Assembly (NCBI GenBank): GCA_015491935.1
Contig: WGGB01000140.1
Coordinates: 1 to 48,038 of the forward strand
Length of the DNA: 48,038 bases
From: Alteromonadaceae bacterium
Lineage (GTDB): Bacteria > Pseudomonadota > Gammaproteobacteria > Enterobacterales > Alteromonadaceae
Direction: 5' to 3'
Positions 1 to 8,550 of the stretch are shown here, piece by piece (position 1 is the first letter of the stretch; every line of letters starts with the position of its first letter). A program made the translations under genes and the position numbers. The notes beneath the pieces were generated by a model. That model was not told the origin of the DNA, made no database searches, and saw only the letters and a list, made by a program, of their open reading frames with translations.

Positions 1-218
1 GCTTTAAAAGCTTTTAATTGTTTAACAATATACTGTGCGTGTTGGCCTGCTAAATTAGGAAAATTAGGGCTTGGATTTTTACCTGTCGCGCCATGACAAC
101 CCGCACAAAGTGCAGACTTTGTTTTTCCTGCGGCAATATTACCATCAGCAAAAGCACTATTAATATAAGTACTACTCGCTATAACAACAAATAAAAGCGA
201 AAAAATTATTTTTTTCAT
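1..218 (-). CDS. Cytochrome c (c4/c553-like), N-terminal part
   Basis: The first 72 codons of a minus-strand gene that runs off the left edge. It begins MKKIIFSLLFVVIASS, a signal peptide ending near an AFA-D cleavage site, so the product is periplasmic. The motif CAGCH at about residues 39-43 is the covalent haem c attachment site, followed by GKNPSPNFPNLAGQ, typical of small class I cytochromes of the c4/c553 type that carry electrons to terminal oxidases. A diheme c4-type cytochrome next to engB is a common gammaproteobacterial arrangement. Whether a second haem site exists cannot be seen. It is divergent from engB; the 168-bp gap should hold both promoters. Confidence 0.85.
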   Translation of the reverse strand, partial: MKKIIFSLLFVVIASSTYINSAFADGNIAAGKTKSALCAGCHGATGKNPSPNFPNLAGQHAQYIVKQLKAFK

Positions 219-386
219 TAGATGACTCTCTGTAATTTTGGTTAATCAAATAAAACAAGGGTGTTTGATCAAAAAGTAACAATATTTTACATTAAAAATT
301 TCAATCTGTAATAAAGATAGTAAAGATTTTAATGAAAATTCACTAATTTACTTAAAAAAGTTATAATAAGTTTTTATCTTAGCGTT

Positions 387-1040
387 ATGGAACTTCTTTT
401 GTCGACATCAAAAATTAATTTAAATAAAGCCACTTTTACTATCAGCGCACCTGATATTAGCAAATTGTCAGCCGACACTGGCATTGAAGTTGCCTTTGCT
501 GGTCGCTCAAACGCGGGAAAATCAAGTGCATTAAACACCTTAACTAATCAACGAGGTCTTGCTCGAATCAGTAAAACACCAGGACGAACGCAATTAATCA
601 ATGTATTTGATATTGGCGAAAATAAACGTTTGGTTGATTTACCCGGTTACGGTTTTGCTAAAGTTCCTTTAGCAATGAAGAAAAAATGGCAAAAAGCACT
701 GGGTGAATATTTACAGCAGCGTGAAAGTTTAAAAGGGTTAGTAATTTTAATGGACATTCGTCATCCGTTAAAGGATTTAGATAAAGACCTTATTCATTGG
801 GCTGCCGATTCAGATTTGCCAATATTAGTTCTGCTGACTAAATCAGATAAATTATCACAAGGGAAATGTAGTGCAGAGGTATTAGCAGTACGTAAAAAGC
901 TCGCCGAGCTTAATGCTGATATTAAAGTACAAGCTTTTTCATCATTAAAGCGCACAGGTGTAGAACAAGCAAATCAAGTTATATGTGATTGGTTTGCCCA
1001 AGAAACAGACGATGAAATAACAGCAACAACTGAGCAATAA
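387..1040 (+). CDS. engB: Ribosome biogenesis GTPase EngB (YihA/YsxC)
   Basis: A 217-residue TRAFAC-class GTPase. Family members are needed for large ribosomal subunit assembly. Visible motifs are the P-loop GRSNAGKSS (39-47), switch segment TPGRTQ (64-69), G3 DLPGYG (84-89) and G4 TKSD (151-154). Length and the N-terminal [20 protein letters not shown] segment match the E. coli protein closely, supporting this start although no strong Shine-Dalgarno site precedes it. It stands alone on the plus strand, divergent from the cytochrome c gene and convergent with the candidate small RNA. A perfect 11-bp inverted repeat lies 17 bp after the stop. Confidence 0.97.
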   Translation: MELLLSTSKINLNKATFTISAPDISKLSADTGIEVAFAGRSNAGKSSALNTLTNQRGLARISKTPGRTQLINVFDIGENKRLVDLPGYGFAKVPLAMKKKWQKALGEYLQQRESLKGLVILMDIRHPLKDLDKDLIHWAADSDLPILVLLTKSDKLSQGKCSAEVLAVRKKLAELNADIKVQAFSSLKRTGVEQANQVICDWFAQETDDEITATTEQ

Positions 1041-1056
1041 ATTAATTCTTTTTATC

Positions 1057-1093
1057 GCGACTTAGTGAATAATTAAAATCACCACTAAGTCGC
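1057..1093 (+). terminator. Hairpin after engB (possible weak terminator)
   Basis: GCGACTTAGTG at 1057-1067 is repeated in reverse complement at 1083-1093, with a 15-nt loop. No T-run follows on either strand, so it is not a canonical intrinsic terminator. It may stabilise the engB mRNA 3' end or terminate weakly. Confidence 0.35.
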
Positions 1094-1142
1094 CCTACCT
1101 AGCATTATCACCCTGTAAATCTAAAGTAAAACTAAAAAACAG

Positions 1143-1188
1143 ACAAAAAAAAACCGATGGTATTTCTATAAAATAGAAGTAGCATCGG
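1143..1188 (-). terminator. Intrinsic terminator of the small RNA / DUF945 gene
   Basis: A 16-bp stem with two imperfect positions (one mismatch, one G-U type pair) has outer arms CCGATG (from 1154) and CATCGG (to 1188). On the minus strand it is followed by a run of nine T. It faces away from engB. Confidence 0.85.
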
Positions 1189-1300
1189 CGTATTAGCTAT
1201 GGGGAAAGCTAAAATATACAAATTATTACAACAGGCGTTCTTTAAGAACAAGTTCATTATAGAGTAACAGCTCTATAAAAGTAAGGCCTTTACTCTAATT
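1143..1300 (-). ncRNA. spf: Candidate small RNA, Spot 42-like by position
   Basis: On the minus strand this gap holds successive stem-loops (TATAGAG/CTCTATA at 1258-1277; GTTCTTAAAGAAC at 1237-1249) ending in a strong intrinsic terminator at 1143-1188. In E. coli and relatives spf (Spot 42) lies directly downstream of and convergent with engB, as here. The stretch GTAATAATTTGTATATTTTA followed by GC and CCCC resembles the 3' half of E. coli Spot 42 (GTAAT..GATTTGG..ATATTTTAGC..CCCC). TATAAT (1261-1256) could be a -10 element giving about 105 nt, close to Spot 42's 109 nt; a longer 5' end is also possible. The 5' half is poorly conserved. The identity is an inference from synteny and partial similarity; the exact ends are uncertain. 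Confidence 0.5.
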
Positions 1301-1316
1301 TTTTAACTTTTTTTAT

Positions 1317-2615
1317 TTAAAGTAGCAATACTTTATTATTTACTGCCAATTTTCCTTGTTCAAAATTCATTTTAAAATTTAATTTATCTTCATTACGCAC
1401 TAAAAAACCCTGTTGAATGTAATGTTCAACCATAGGCATCATGCCCATTTTTTTAAAAAATTTAACGGGAGCAGAACCACTTGCATCAACTTTAGCCGCA
1501 GTAATAAAAGACTTAGCGTTATTGGCATTAAATCGGTTTTTATCTACCGTTAATTTTAGCTGTGATTGAATTTTTCCAGAAGTTGTTTCCACACTAAAAT
1601 CGGTAATTGAAAAGCTAGGATCTTTTTCAAGTAATTGCGCTGTCGCGCTTAATAATTGCTTTGAATTTTCTGTAAATAATTTATCAGGGCTACTAGTAGA
1701 TGTTGCCACAATTTTATTAAACAATTGCATTACATCAACATCTAAGTGATCTAAGGTTAAGGCTAAATTAGCCTGTTTAAAATGTTGAAAAGGTAAATTA
1801 ATTTCATCTACATGATAGTTTACTAGTATATTCACCAAATTATCAGAAACTTTACTACCACCTTTCATGGTAATATTTTTAAGAGCAAATAGCTCTTTAC
1901 GGTTTGCACCTTGAGCAGTCATGCTAGCAATCGTAAAATTAACATCACCATTAAATAAAGCGGTATTACTATAAAGCTCACCTGCAACTAACTCTTCATC
2001 CATAAAAGCACTAGTTGTACCGAGAGTAAATTCCATTTTTTTATTGATGGTTTTTAGCCCTTGCCAATTAACATTAGCAACAATATGGCGTTGATTTTTA
2101 ATAGAATATTTAGCAGTTAAAGGAAATATAATAATTTGAGCATCATCAATTTGTGTATCTATACCATCAAAATTAATATCAGTAATATACTTGTTAGTAA
2201 AGCTAACAAAAGATTGAATGTGCAAATTTTTATTGATTTGTTCAGCCAGTGCCTTATTCAAAAATGCCTGATTAACATCAACATGAGCAACAGAACGAGC
2301 AAGTCCGAATTCTAAACCTAATTTAGATAAAATAGCAGGTCCAAAATTTATATTTTCAGTGATTTTAAGTGTTAATTGTTTAGGAAAATCAACATTGGTT
2401 GCAGTATTAGTGCGAAGCGGTATCACTAGAGTATTAACGGCTTTAGCGCTAAACCAATGACGCTCAAAAGTGCTATTTTCAATTGAAACTTGTGGATTTT
2501 TTTCTATTTGTTGAATAATTGTTTGGTATTTGCTTTCAACCGTTTTACCAACAAAATAGGGAGAAATAAAGAATACCGCAGCAACAACGGCGATAGTACT
2601 AACGATTTTTTTCAT
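1317..2615 (-). CDS. DUF945 / YdgA family protein
   Basis: A 432-residue protein with one N-terminal hydrophobic segment (KKIVSTIAVVAAVFFISPYFVG), then a large predicted periplasmic domain. The layout and the early K..ESKYQTIIQQIEKNPQVSIENSTFERHWFSA segment fit the YdgA/DUF945 family of inner-membrane-anchored gammaproteobacterial proteins, whose molecular role is not established. I chose the ATG at 2615 rather than the one at 2624: AAGGA lies 8 nt before the former but directly abuts the latter. It is probably monocistronic, with the terminator at 1143-1188 about 130 nt downstream. Confidence 0.8.
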   Translation of the reverse strand: MKKIVSTIAVVAAVFFISPYFVGKTVESKYQTIIQQIEKNPQVSIENSTFERHWFSAKAVNTLVIPLRTNTATNVDFPKQLTLKITENINFGPAILSKLGLEFGLARSVAHVDVNQAFLNKALAEQINKNLHIQSFVSFTNKYITDINFDGIDTQIDDAQIIIFPLTAKYSIKNQRHIVANVNWQGLKTINKKMEFTLGTTSAFMDEELVAGELYSNTALFNGDVNFTIASMTAQGANRKELFALKNITMKGGSKVSDNLVNILVNYHVDEINLPFQHFKQANLALTLDHLDVDVMQLFNKIVATSTSSPDKLFTENSKQLLSATAQLLEKDPSFSITDFSVETTSGKIQSQLKLTVDKNRFNANNAKSFITAAKVDASGSAPVKFFKKMGMMPMVEHYIQQGFLVRNEDKLNFKMNFEQGKLAVNNKVLLL

Positions 2616-2859
2616 GGATATCATCCTTAATAGTATTTTAAAGGACGATAATATAGCGAAAACAAGCTGTAATTAACAGTTTAATTACTAACTTTTTACT
2701 TAAAATTTAACAAGTAAAAATTTCATTTGCTATGACTAACAGAATGACACTTTAAAATAAAAAGATTTAAAATTCGCGTGCAATATTACTAATAATCAGT
2801 ACATAAAAAGTTAATTAATTATTTTTACTTTGTTAATTTCATTGGGTTTAGTCAGATGC

Positions 2860-3573
2860 TCATAAGTGACTAATTAACTGCCAGCACTGTTGACCACTCG
2901 CTTGATATTTAGCTTCAAATGGGGTCAATGCCTGAATGTTCTTTTTAGCAACAACGGCTGTTAACTGACTTTGTCGTCCTGTCAGTAATAATGCGGCTTG
3001 AAATTCTTCTAAATACAAGCGCCAATTGCTCCGTAAAATAAGTTGCTGACCAATTTCAATCATTTGTGGAAATACGGCGCTACCATGCCAGCGACGTTGT
3101 AGATGTTTTGATTTAGGCCATGGGTTAGGATATAAAATATAGTGTTTAGTTACTGGCCAATTAGCAGCCTTAACTAACCGATAAAAATCATTTAAATCGG
3201 CACGTACTAATATAAAATTTTCAACTTTTCCAGAGCCTTCTGAACACATTAAGTCTTCAATATTGCGCTCAAGGCGATTAGCTGATTTATCGACACCAAT
3301 GACTAATGCGTTAGGATTTTGCTGCGCTAAAATACGCGTACTTTGTCCCACACCACAGCAAGCGTCAAGAATAATTTCAGCGTTCTGATTGGCTAATAAA
3401 AATGCTTGTACTTGCTTATTTACCTCGGTAAAAGCTTGCTCAGTATGCTGCTGATAAGGCTTTTTAAATTCATGCTGCAAATGCTTAGTAACCACCTCTG
3501 TAAGCTTGTCGTGAATAGCGTCTTGATTACTAACAATGGCTTTAGAGTCGCCTGTTATATTGTCTGTTGTCAT
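2860..3573 (-). CDS. TrmB-like SAM-dependent methyltransferase
   Basis: A 237-residue class I methyltransferase. Motif I is DACCGVGQS (70-78), with an acidic VIGVDKS strand end at 91-97. LYPNPWPKSKHLQRRW (147-162) corresponds to the PDPWxKxRHxKRR block of tRNA (guanine-46-N7) methyltransferases. Motif I (ACCGVGQ instead of the usual EIGFGxG) and the N-terminus differ from canonical TrmB, so this may be a divergent TrmB or a paralogue with another tRNA target. AAGAAAAACC precedes the start. It lies between the DUF945 gene and the ABC exporter without obvious operon coupling. Confidence 0.75.
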   Translation of the reverse strand: MTTDNITGDSKAIVSNQDAIHDKLTEVVTKHLQHEFKKPYQQHTEQAFTEVNKQVQAFLLANQNAEIILDACCGVGQSTRILAQQNPNALVIGVDKSANRLERNIEDLMCSEGSGKVENFILVRADLNDFYRLVKAANWPVTKHYILYPNPWPKSKHLQRRWHGSAVFPQMIEIGQQLILRSNWRLYLEEFQAALLLTGRQSQLTAVVAKKNIQALTPFEAKYQASGQQCWQLISHL

Positions 3574-3724
3574 TGGTTTTTCTTAAAGTGATTTTACGTT
3601 GTCGCGGCAAGAGAATATGCTCAGGAGAATATGCATCCTGCATTCTCTCATAAATTACATCCATGTAACGTAAGCAACGATTTATATTAATGATTAACAA
3701 TGGCTTTGGTTAAGCTATAAATAA

Positions 3725-4489
3725 CTAACTTCTTAAACCAATACCTTTAGATATTAAGGTCATCGCGATGGTAAACAATACCGTAATAAAAACGCCTATA
3801 ACGATGAATGCGGTAGTAATACTAACGTCAGACACGCCTAAAAATCCATAACGAAAAGCATTAACCATATAAACAATAGGATTTACCTTAGAAACACCTT
3901 GCCAAAATTCAGGTAACAAACTGATTGAATAAAATACGCCGCCTAAATAAGTTAAAGGTGTTAACACAAAGGTTGGAATAATTGATATATCATCAAAACT
4001 ACGTGCAAAAATAGCATTAATTAAACCGCCTAGCGCAAAAACAGCTGAAGTTAACGCCACGGTTGCAATAATAACTCCTAAGTTATGTATTTTAATCTCA
4101 ACAAAAAACATTGATACCAAAGTCACAATCAAACCGACTAAAACACCACGCGCCATACCGCCACCAACATAGCCCGCAACAATAACCCAATTAGGTACAG
4201 GAGCCACTAACATCTCTTCAACATTACGCTGCCATTTAGCGCTAAAAAATGATGAGGCAACATTTGAATAAGAGTTAGTAATAACACTCATCATAATTAG
4301 CCCAGGTACAATAAACGACATATAATCAAAGCCGTCCATTTTACCGATACGAGAGCCAATAAGAGAGCCGAAAATTATAAAATATAGACTAATTGTTATA
4401 GCTGGTGGCACTATGGTTTGCACCCAAATACGCATAAAACGTTGCACTTCTTTATTAAGAATACTTTTTAAAGCAATACCGTTATTCAT
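3725..4489 (-). CDS. yadH: ABC-2 type transporter permease (YadH-like)
   Basis: A 254-residue inner-membrane protein with about six hydrophobic segments. The block around residues 78-110 (SSFFSAKWQRNVEEMLVAPV..) and the late LTPLTYLGGVFYSI segment are typical of ABC-2 exporter permeases of the YadH/NodJ type (E. coli YadH is about 256 residues). Its start overlaps the stop of the ATPase gene by one base (TAATG), so the two are translationally coupled and should form one transporter. The substrate is unknown. The gap downstream contains two direct copies of GAGAATATGC (3611-3620, 3625-3634) partly complementary to TGCATTCTC (3639-3647). Confidence 0.9.
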   Translation of the reverse strand: MNNGIALKSILNKEVQRFMRIWVQTIVPPAITISLYFIIFGSLIGSRIGKMDGFDYMSFIVPGLIMMSVITNSYSNVASSFFSAKWQRNVEEMLVAPVPNWVIVAGYVGGGMARGVLVGLIVTLVSMFFVEIKIHNLGVIIATVALTSAVFALGGLINAIFARSFDDISIIPTFVLTPLTYLGGVFYSISLLPEFWQGVSKVNPIVYMVNAFRYGFLGVSDVSITTAFIVIGVFITVLFTIAMTLISKGIGLRS

Positions 4490-5412
4490 TATTTTTGCTC
4501 CGTAGCGTTATTAATTAAATGAACAAATAAAGCTTCTAAGCGATTACTTTTATTACGCATACTTAGTACTTTTACACCTTGTTGAGATAATTGGGCAAAA
4601 ACAGTATTTAGTGATCCTTTTTTAGTTAAATCTACCTCTAGGGTGTGATCATCAATTTCCCTGCTTACTATATCTTTTAGCTCAATTTCACTCTCAGTAG
4701 GAACTATATCTAAAACAAAGCTTTCCATATCTAATTGCGCCAATAAGCTTTTCATGTCGGTATTTTCAACAATTTCACCATGATTAATAATCGCAATATT
4801 TCGACAAAGCATTTCAGCTTCTTCTAAATAATGTGTGGTAAGAATAATAGTAACCCCTTGCTTATTTAATTCTCTCAAAAAGTCCCACATAGTACGACGA
4901 ACTTCAATATCAACACCTGCGGTGGGTTCATCTAAAATAAGCACTTGTGGTTCATGCATTAACGCCCGAGCGATCATTAAACGACGCTTCATACCACCTG
5001 AAAGCATTCGCCCAGCATCATGACGCTTATCCCACAACTCGAGTTGTTTTAAATATTTTTCAGCTCGTTGTAATGCTGTTTTACGATCAACACCATAATA
5101 CCCCGCCTGATTAACTAAAATATTTAACAAGGGTTCAAACTGATTAAAATTAAATTCTTGTGGCACCAAACCTAAAAAACTTTTTGCTTTTTCTAAGTTT
5201 TTATCAATATCTACACCAAATACTTTAACCTTGCCTGCGGTTTTATTAACCAAGGAAGTGATCACTCCTATAGTGGTTGATTTACCCGCGCCATTAGGGC
5301 CTAACAAAGCAAAAAAATCACCTTTTTCTACCGTTAGATCTATGCCTTTAAGGGCTTGGAACCCACCTTTATATATTTTTTTAAGACCAGAAATTTCTAA
5401 CGCTGTAGACAT
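4489..5412 (-). CDS. yadG: ABC transporter ATP-binding protein (YadG-like)
   Basis: A 307-residue ABC ATPase. It has the Walker A GPNGAGKST (39-47), signature LSGGMKRRL (about 138-146), Walker B VLILDEPTAGVD (about 157-168) and the H-loop TTHYLEEAE. Length and sequence fit YadG/CcmA-type ATPases that drive ABC-2 permeases; a C-terminal accessory domain of about 80 residues follows. It is the first gene of a two-gene operon with the YadH-like permease. No strong Shine-Dalgarno site is visible before the ATG. Confidence 0.92.
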   Translation of the reverse strand: MSTALEISGLKKIYKGGFQALKGIDLTVEKGDFFALLGPNGAGKSTTIGVITSLVNKTAGKVKVFGVDIDKNLEKAKSFLGLVPQEFNFNQFEPLLNILVNQAGYYGVDRKTALQRAEKYLKQLELWDKRHDAGRMLSGGMKRRLMIARALMHEPQVLILDEPTAGVDIEVRRTMWDFLRELNKQGVTIILTTHYLEEAEMLCRNIAIINHGEIVENTDMKSLLAQLDMESFVLDIVPTESEIELKDIVSREIDDHTLEVDLTKKGSLNTVFAQLSQQGVKVLSMRNKSNRLEALFVHLINNATEQK

Positions 5413-5496
5413 ATTAAGTTGTATCCAAAAGAGTTTAGAGTGCTAACAATCTGAGGGCATCATTCATGCTTTTCAAGTACATTGTAAAGGTAAAAT

Positions 5497-5722
5497 TTAA
5501 TTGTTTTTAAATGAATATAATTTTTGATATGCCTGTTTGATTTTATCTACTTGTTGTGGCGGTGTTTTTAGACTTATTACCATACAAATATTACCAATAG
5601 CTTGATGCTTAATTTCATAGATAGCTTCACTTTATCACTGGAGATATTATCATTCGAAGTATGAAAGTTTACAGCGACAATCAGGTCTAATACTAAAAAT
5701 TCGCTATACAACCTTTTCGACT
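5497..5722 (-). pseudogene. Possible decayed coding remnant
   Basis: On the minus strand a 45-codon open stretch (5631 to the stop at 5497) reads EAIYEIKHQAIGNICM..VDKIKQAYQKLY, protein-like in composition. Immediately upstream the reading continues in another frame (SEFLVLDLIVAVNFHTS.. to about 5722), as if one frameshift separated two halves of the C-terminus of a gene. There is no start codon context, and stops lie on both sides. I do not recognise the family. The rest of the 379-bp gap 5413-5791 holds the presumed promoters of the YadG-like and AhpD-like genes. Confidence 0.3.
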
Positions 5723-5791
5723 AAGGTAAATTATGATTAATATAGGTGTAGCGACGAATTTTTATATTAACTTAATAATAAAGGAAACACC

Positions 5792-6385
5792 ATGGCTCAC
5801 ATAGCTCCATTACCTGCAGATACCACGCCTGAACTTAGTGATGATTTTGCAATTTTTGAGGAGATATTAGGTTTTGTGCCTAATAGTTTATTAACCATGC
5901 AACGCCGCCCTGCTATAGTTAAAGGATTTGGCGTGCTAACCCAAGCAGTAATGAGTACCGACAGCGAAGTTGATTTAGGTTTTAAACGTTTATTAGCGCA
6001 TTTTTGTAGCCGTGCCGCAGGTTGTCAATATTGCGAAGCGCACTCCTTAATTGCAGCTGAAATTCATGGTGTGAGTCACGAAAAAGTACAAGCAATTTGG
6101 GAATACAAAACCAGTGATTTATATACCGATGCTGAACGTGTTGCCCTTGATTACGCACTTGCCGCGGGTAGTGTACCGAATGCTGTTGATGACAACTTAA
6201 TGATTGAAATGAAAAAATACTGGAATGACGACCAAATAGTTGAAATTTTAGGCGCCATTTGTTTATACGGTTTTTTAAATCGCTGGAATGATTCAATGGC
6301 CACAGAATTAGAAGATTCCCCTAAAGCCATGGGCAATGAAGTCTTAGCCGCAGGCGGTTGGACTGGAGGAAAGCACGTAAAATAA
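5792..6385 (+). CDS. AhpD-like / carboxymuconolactone decarboxylase family protein
   Basis: A 197-residue all-helical protein with the family's redox site C78-QY-C81 and H84 (CQYCEAH), as in AhpD-type peroxidase-related proteins. The N-terminal half (EEILGFVPNSLLTMQRRPAIVKGFGVLTQAVM) and the central RLLAHFCSRAAGCQYC are typical of uncharacterised members. A peroxidase or disulphide-reductase role is likely from the CxxC-xx-H motif but not proven. AAAGGAAACACC gives a good ribosome site. It is probably transcribed alone, with an AT-rich terminator hairpin 50 bp downstream. Confidence 0.88.
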   Translation: MAHIAPLPADTTPELSDDFAIFEEILGFVPNSLLTMQRRPAIVKGFGVLTQAVMSTDSEVDLGFKRLLAHFCSRAAGCQYCEAHSLIAAEIHGVSHEKVQAIWEYKTSDLYTDAERVALDYALAAGSVPNAVDDNLMIEMKKYWNDDQIVEILGAICLYGFLNRWNDSMATELEDSPKAMGNEVLAAGGWTGGKHVK

Positions 6386-6434
6386 TAAATCCATTGTCGG
6401 TTGATAAATCTCTATCACGACACCTCTTACAACT

Positions 6435-6469
6435 AAAAAGAATAATTAAGCTCTTTTTTATTCTTTTTT
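6435..6469 (+). terminator. AT-rich intrinsic terminator
   Basis: AAAAAGAATAA (6435-6445) pairs with TTATTCTTTTT (6458-6468), the second arm merging into a T-run, after the AhpD-like gene. The stem is weak because it is A/T only apart from one G-C pair. Confidence 0.45.
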
Positions 6470-6532
6470 ACATCTTTAGTTTACGTTAAAATTAAGCGGA
6501 TTTTTAATTTTAACTTAAATAGACAAATAACC

Positions 6533-6949
6533 ATGGCAAACTTTACGCCTTTCGAGGCATTATTAGGCGGCTCAATTTTAGGGCTTTCTGCTTTATTATT
6601 CTTATTAATTAATGGCCGAATTGCAGGTATTTCTTCTATTGTTAGCGGTTCATTCAAATCATTAGCCAATAAACCGCAATGGCGTTGGAGCTTTATTGTT
6701 GGCATTATTTTAGCGCCTTTAGTCACCCAGCCTATTGGTTATTATCTACCTAAACATATTGACCTTTCATGGCCCGTCGTCATTATTGGTGGCTTTTTAG
6801 TGGGTTTTGGCAGCTATTTAGGTTCTGGCTGTACCAGTGGTCATGGTATCTGTGGTATTGGTCGTTTATCGCCACGTTCTATTATTGCCACTATTATTTT
6901 TATGCTAGTGGCAATTATCACGGTATTTATTGTTAAGCATTTAGGTTGA
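6533..6949 (+). CDS. YeeE/YedE family transporter, first half
   Basis: A 138-residue membrane protein with about four hydrophobic helices and the family motif GSGCTSGHGICG (about 98-109), whose cysteine lies in the translocation path of YeeE/YedE (sulphur transport domain) proteins. Members studied import thiosulphate or related sulphur compounds; many bacteria split the protein into two halves, as here. The second half follows 26 bp downstream on the same strand. No clear Shine-Dalgarno site precedes the ATG. The substrate is inferred from the family only. Confidence 0.88.
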   Translation: MANFTPFEALLGGSILGLSALLFLLINGRIAGISSIVSGSFKSLANKPQWRWSFIVGIILAPLVTQPIGYYLPKHIDLSWPVVIIGGFLVGFGSYLGSGCTSGHGICGIGRLSPRSIIATIIFMLVAIITVFIVKHLG

Positions 6950-6975
6950 TTTTTTAAATAACTTTTGGAAACACG

Positions 6976-7425
6976 ATGAAACTTTTTTCTGCTTTTATTG
7001 CTGGTTTATTATTTGGTATTGGTTTAATTATTGCCAATATGGTTGATCCGCACAAAGTCTTAAGCTTTTTAGATATTACAGGTAAGTGGGATGCTAGCCT
7101 TGCTTTAGTGATGGCCGCAGGCTTAACTATATTTTCGAGTGGTTATTTTTTATTAGTAAAAGCACGTAAGAAACCTTTACTGGGTGAACGTTTTTTTATT
7201 CCTGAACGCCAAATAATTGATAATAAATTACTTGTTGGGGCAATATTTTTTGGTTTAGGTTGGGGGCTTAGTGGCATTTGCCCTGGTCCTGCTTTAGCCA
7301 ATGTATTAACGGGTGATATAAAAATATTTGTCTTTATCGCTTTTATGTTAATGGGGATGTATTGTGCTCGCTTGCTAATAAAATTAACTCAAAATAAAGT
7401 CGCTGTGGCTCAAATAGTAGAATAA
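6976..7425 (+). CDS. YeeE/YedE family transporter, second half (DUF6691-like)
   Basis: A 149-residue membrane protein with about four hydrophobic helices. It carries GLLFGIGLIIANMVDPHKVLSFLD near the N-terminus and GWGLSGICPGPAL near residues 105-117, the cysteine-containing counterpart of the GCTSGHGICG motif of the preceding gene. These two short genes recur as a pair and are expected to make one transporter of the YeeE/YedE type. TGGAAACACG precedes the start. A secreted metallo-hydrolase gene follows after 71 bp and might be co-transcribed. Confidence 0.87.
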   Translation: MKLFSAFIAGLLFGIGLIIANMVDPHKVLSFLDITGKWDASLALVMAAGLTIFSSGYFLLVKARKKPLLGERFFIPERQIIDNKLLVGAIFFGLGWGLSGICPGPALANVLTGDIKIFVFIAFMLMGMYCARLLIKLTQNKVAVAQIVE

Positions 7426-7496
7426 CAGCAAAGCTTGCGTAAATTATAGCCGCCCTCTATGCTAGTAACTTATTGTTATTAAAATAAAGATCCATA

Positions 7497-8459
7497 ATGA
7501 AAAATTTAGCACGAACTATATCATCATCCCCTTGGGTTGTTTTATTTGGGCTGTTAGCTCTTTTAATATTTTTAAACTCTGCAAGAGCTCAGCAAACTAC
7601 TCAGTCCGCTTGCAACAATATACAAGTACAAGTGTTAGGCTCTGGTGGCCCTGAAATTTATGATGGCTTAGCATCAAGTTCATATCTCGTGTGGATAAAC
7701 AATAAAGCGCGGATATTAATTGATGCGGGTGGTGGTAGTAGCCTTAATTTTGAGAAATCTGGCGCAGACTTTAACGACTTGCAAGCTATTTTATTATCAC
7801 ACTTACATGTTGACCATAGTGTAGCTATACCTGTTTATATTAAAGGGAGCTTTTTTACCGGAAGAGAGCAAAACTTACCATTATTTGGCCCTGATGCAGG
7901 TGGTGTTTTTCCCTCAACGATTAACTTTACCAAGGCTCTTTTTAGTGATCAGCAAAATAGTGCTTATAAATACTTGGCCGATTTTATTGAAAAAAAACCA
8001 AGCAGCCGTTTTTTATTACAAGCGCATAATGTTTCGCCTAAAAATAGTATTTGGTCAAAAAAACTCAATGCCCAAGTTACCCTGTCGGCAATCAACGTTA
8101 ACCACGGTGCTATTCCTGCCTTGGCATGGCGTGTAGACAGTGGCCAATGTTCTGTGACTTTTAGTGGCGATATGAATGGAACTAGTGGTAACTTACCCAA
8201 ACTAGCAATAAATACTGATGTGTTAATTGCTCATAATGCGATCCCTGAAGGAGCAGGAAAAATTCCTAAATATTTACATATGACCGCAACCACCATTGGT
8301 AAATTAGCCAAAGCGGCGAAAATTCACAAACTGGTTTTGTCTCACTTTATGTATAAAACCGCCAGCATTAAAGATGTTTCAAGCGCAGCTATTGCTAAAA
8401 ATTACGCAGGCAAAATTGTGCTGGCAAAAGATCTAATGAAAATATCGTTGAATAGATAA
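7497..8459 (+). CDS. Secreted metallo-beta-lactamase-fold hydrolase
   Basis: A 320-residue protein with a signal peptide (hydrophobic 13-27, likely cleavage after SARA, residue 31), so it is periplasmic or exported. The zinc site SHLHVDHS supplies H102, H104, D106 and H107. Later ligands are the Asp in FSGDMNG and the His in LVLSHFM. The order of motifs fits the RNase Z/arylsulfatase-like branch of the fold rather than class B beta-lactamases. The substrate is unknown. Its position after a sulphur-type transporter pair may be chance. No terminator separates it from the aspartate carbamoyltransferase leader that begins about 14 bp downstream. Confidence 0.85.
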   Translation: MKNLARTISSSPWVVLFGLLALLIFLNSARAQQTTQSACNNIQVQVLGSGGPEIYDGLASSSYLVWINNKARILIDAGGGSSLNFEKSGADFNDLQAILLSHLHVDHSVAIPVYIKGSFFTGREQNLPLFGPDAGGVFPSTINFTKALFSDQQNSAYKYLADFIEKKPSSRFLLQAHNVSPKNSIWSKKLNAQVTLSAINVNHGAIPALAWRVDSGQCSVTFSGDMNGTSGNLPKLAINTDVLIAHNAIPEGAGKIPKYLHMTATTIGKLAKAAKIHKLVLSHFMYKTASIKDVSSAAIAKNYAGKIVLAKDLMKISLNR

Positions 8460-8472
8460 GCATTAATTTTAT

Positions 8473-8550
8473 CTAAGCCGCTTTTGTGCTATATTTCGCG
8501 CAATTTTATTTGCGGCTTATAATTTGCGGCCTAGATTTCTTTCGGCTTAG
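8473..8550 (+). promoter_or_regulatory. Leader with mutually exclusive hairpins before the carbamoyltransferase gene
   Basis: CTAAGCCGC (8473-8481) can pair with GCGGCTTA (8512-8519, 8 bp) or with CGGCTTAG (8543-8550, 8 bp). A third related copy, GCGGCCTAG, lies at 8525-8533. The distal arm runs directly into the Shine-Dalgarno AGGA (8549-8552) of the downstream gene, so the long pairing would mask it and the short one would free it. That is what a translational switch or attenuator would look like; function is not shown. Confidence 0.4.

Noticed and set aside
5691-5763. AAATTCGCTATACA / TGTAGCGACGAATTT inverted repeat as a terminator or operator
   Set aside because: The arms match imperfectly and the loop is over 35 nt; too weak to call in an AT-rich gap.
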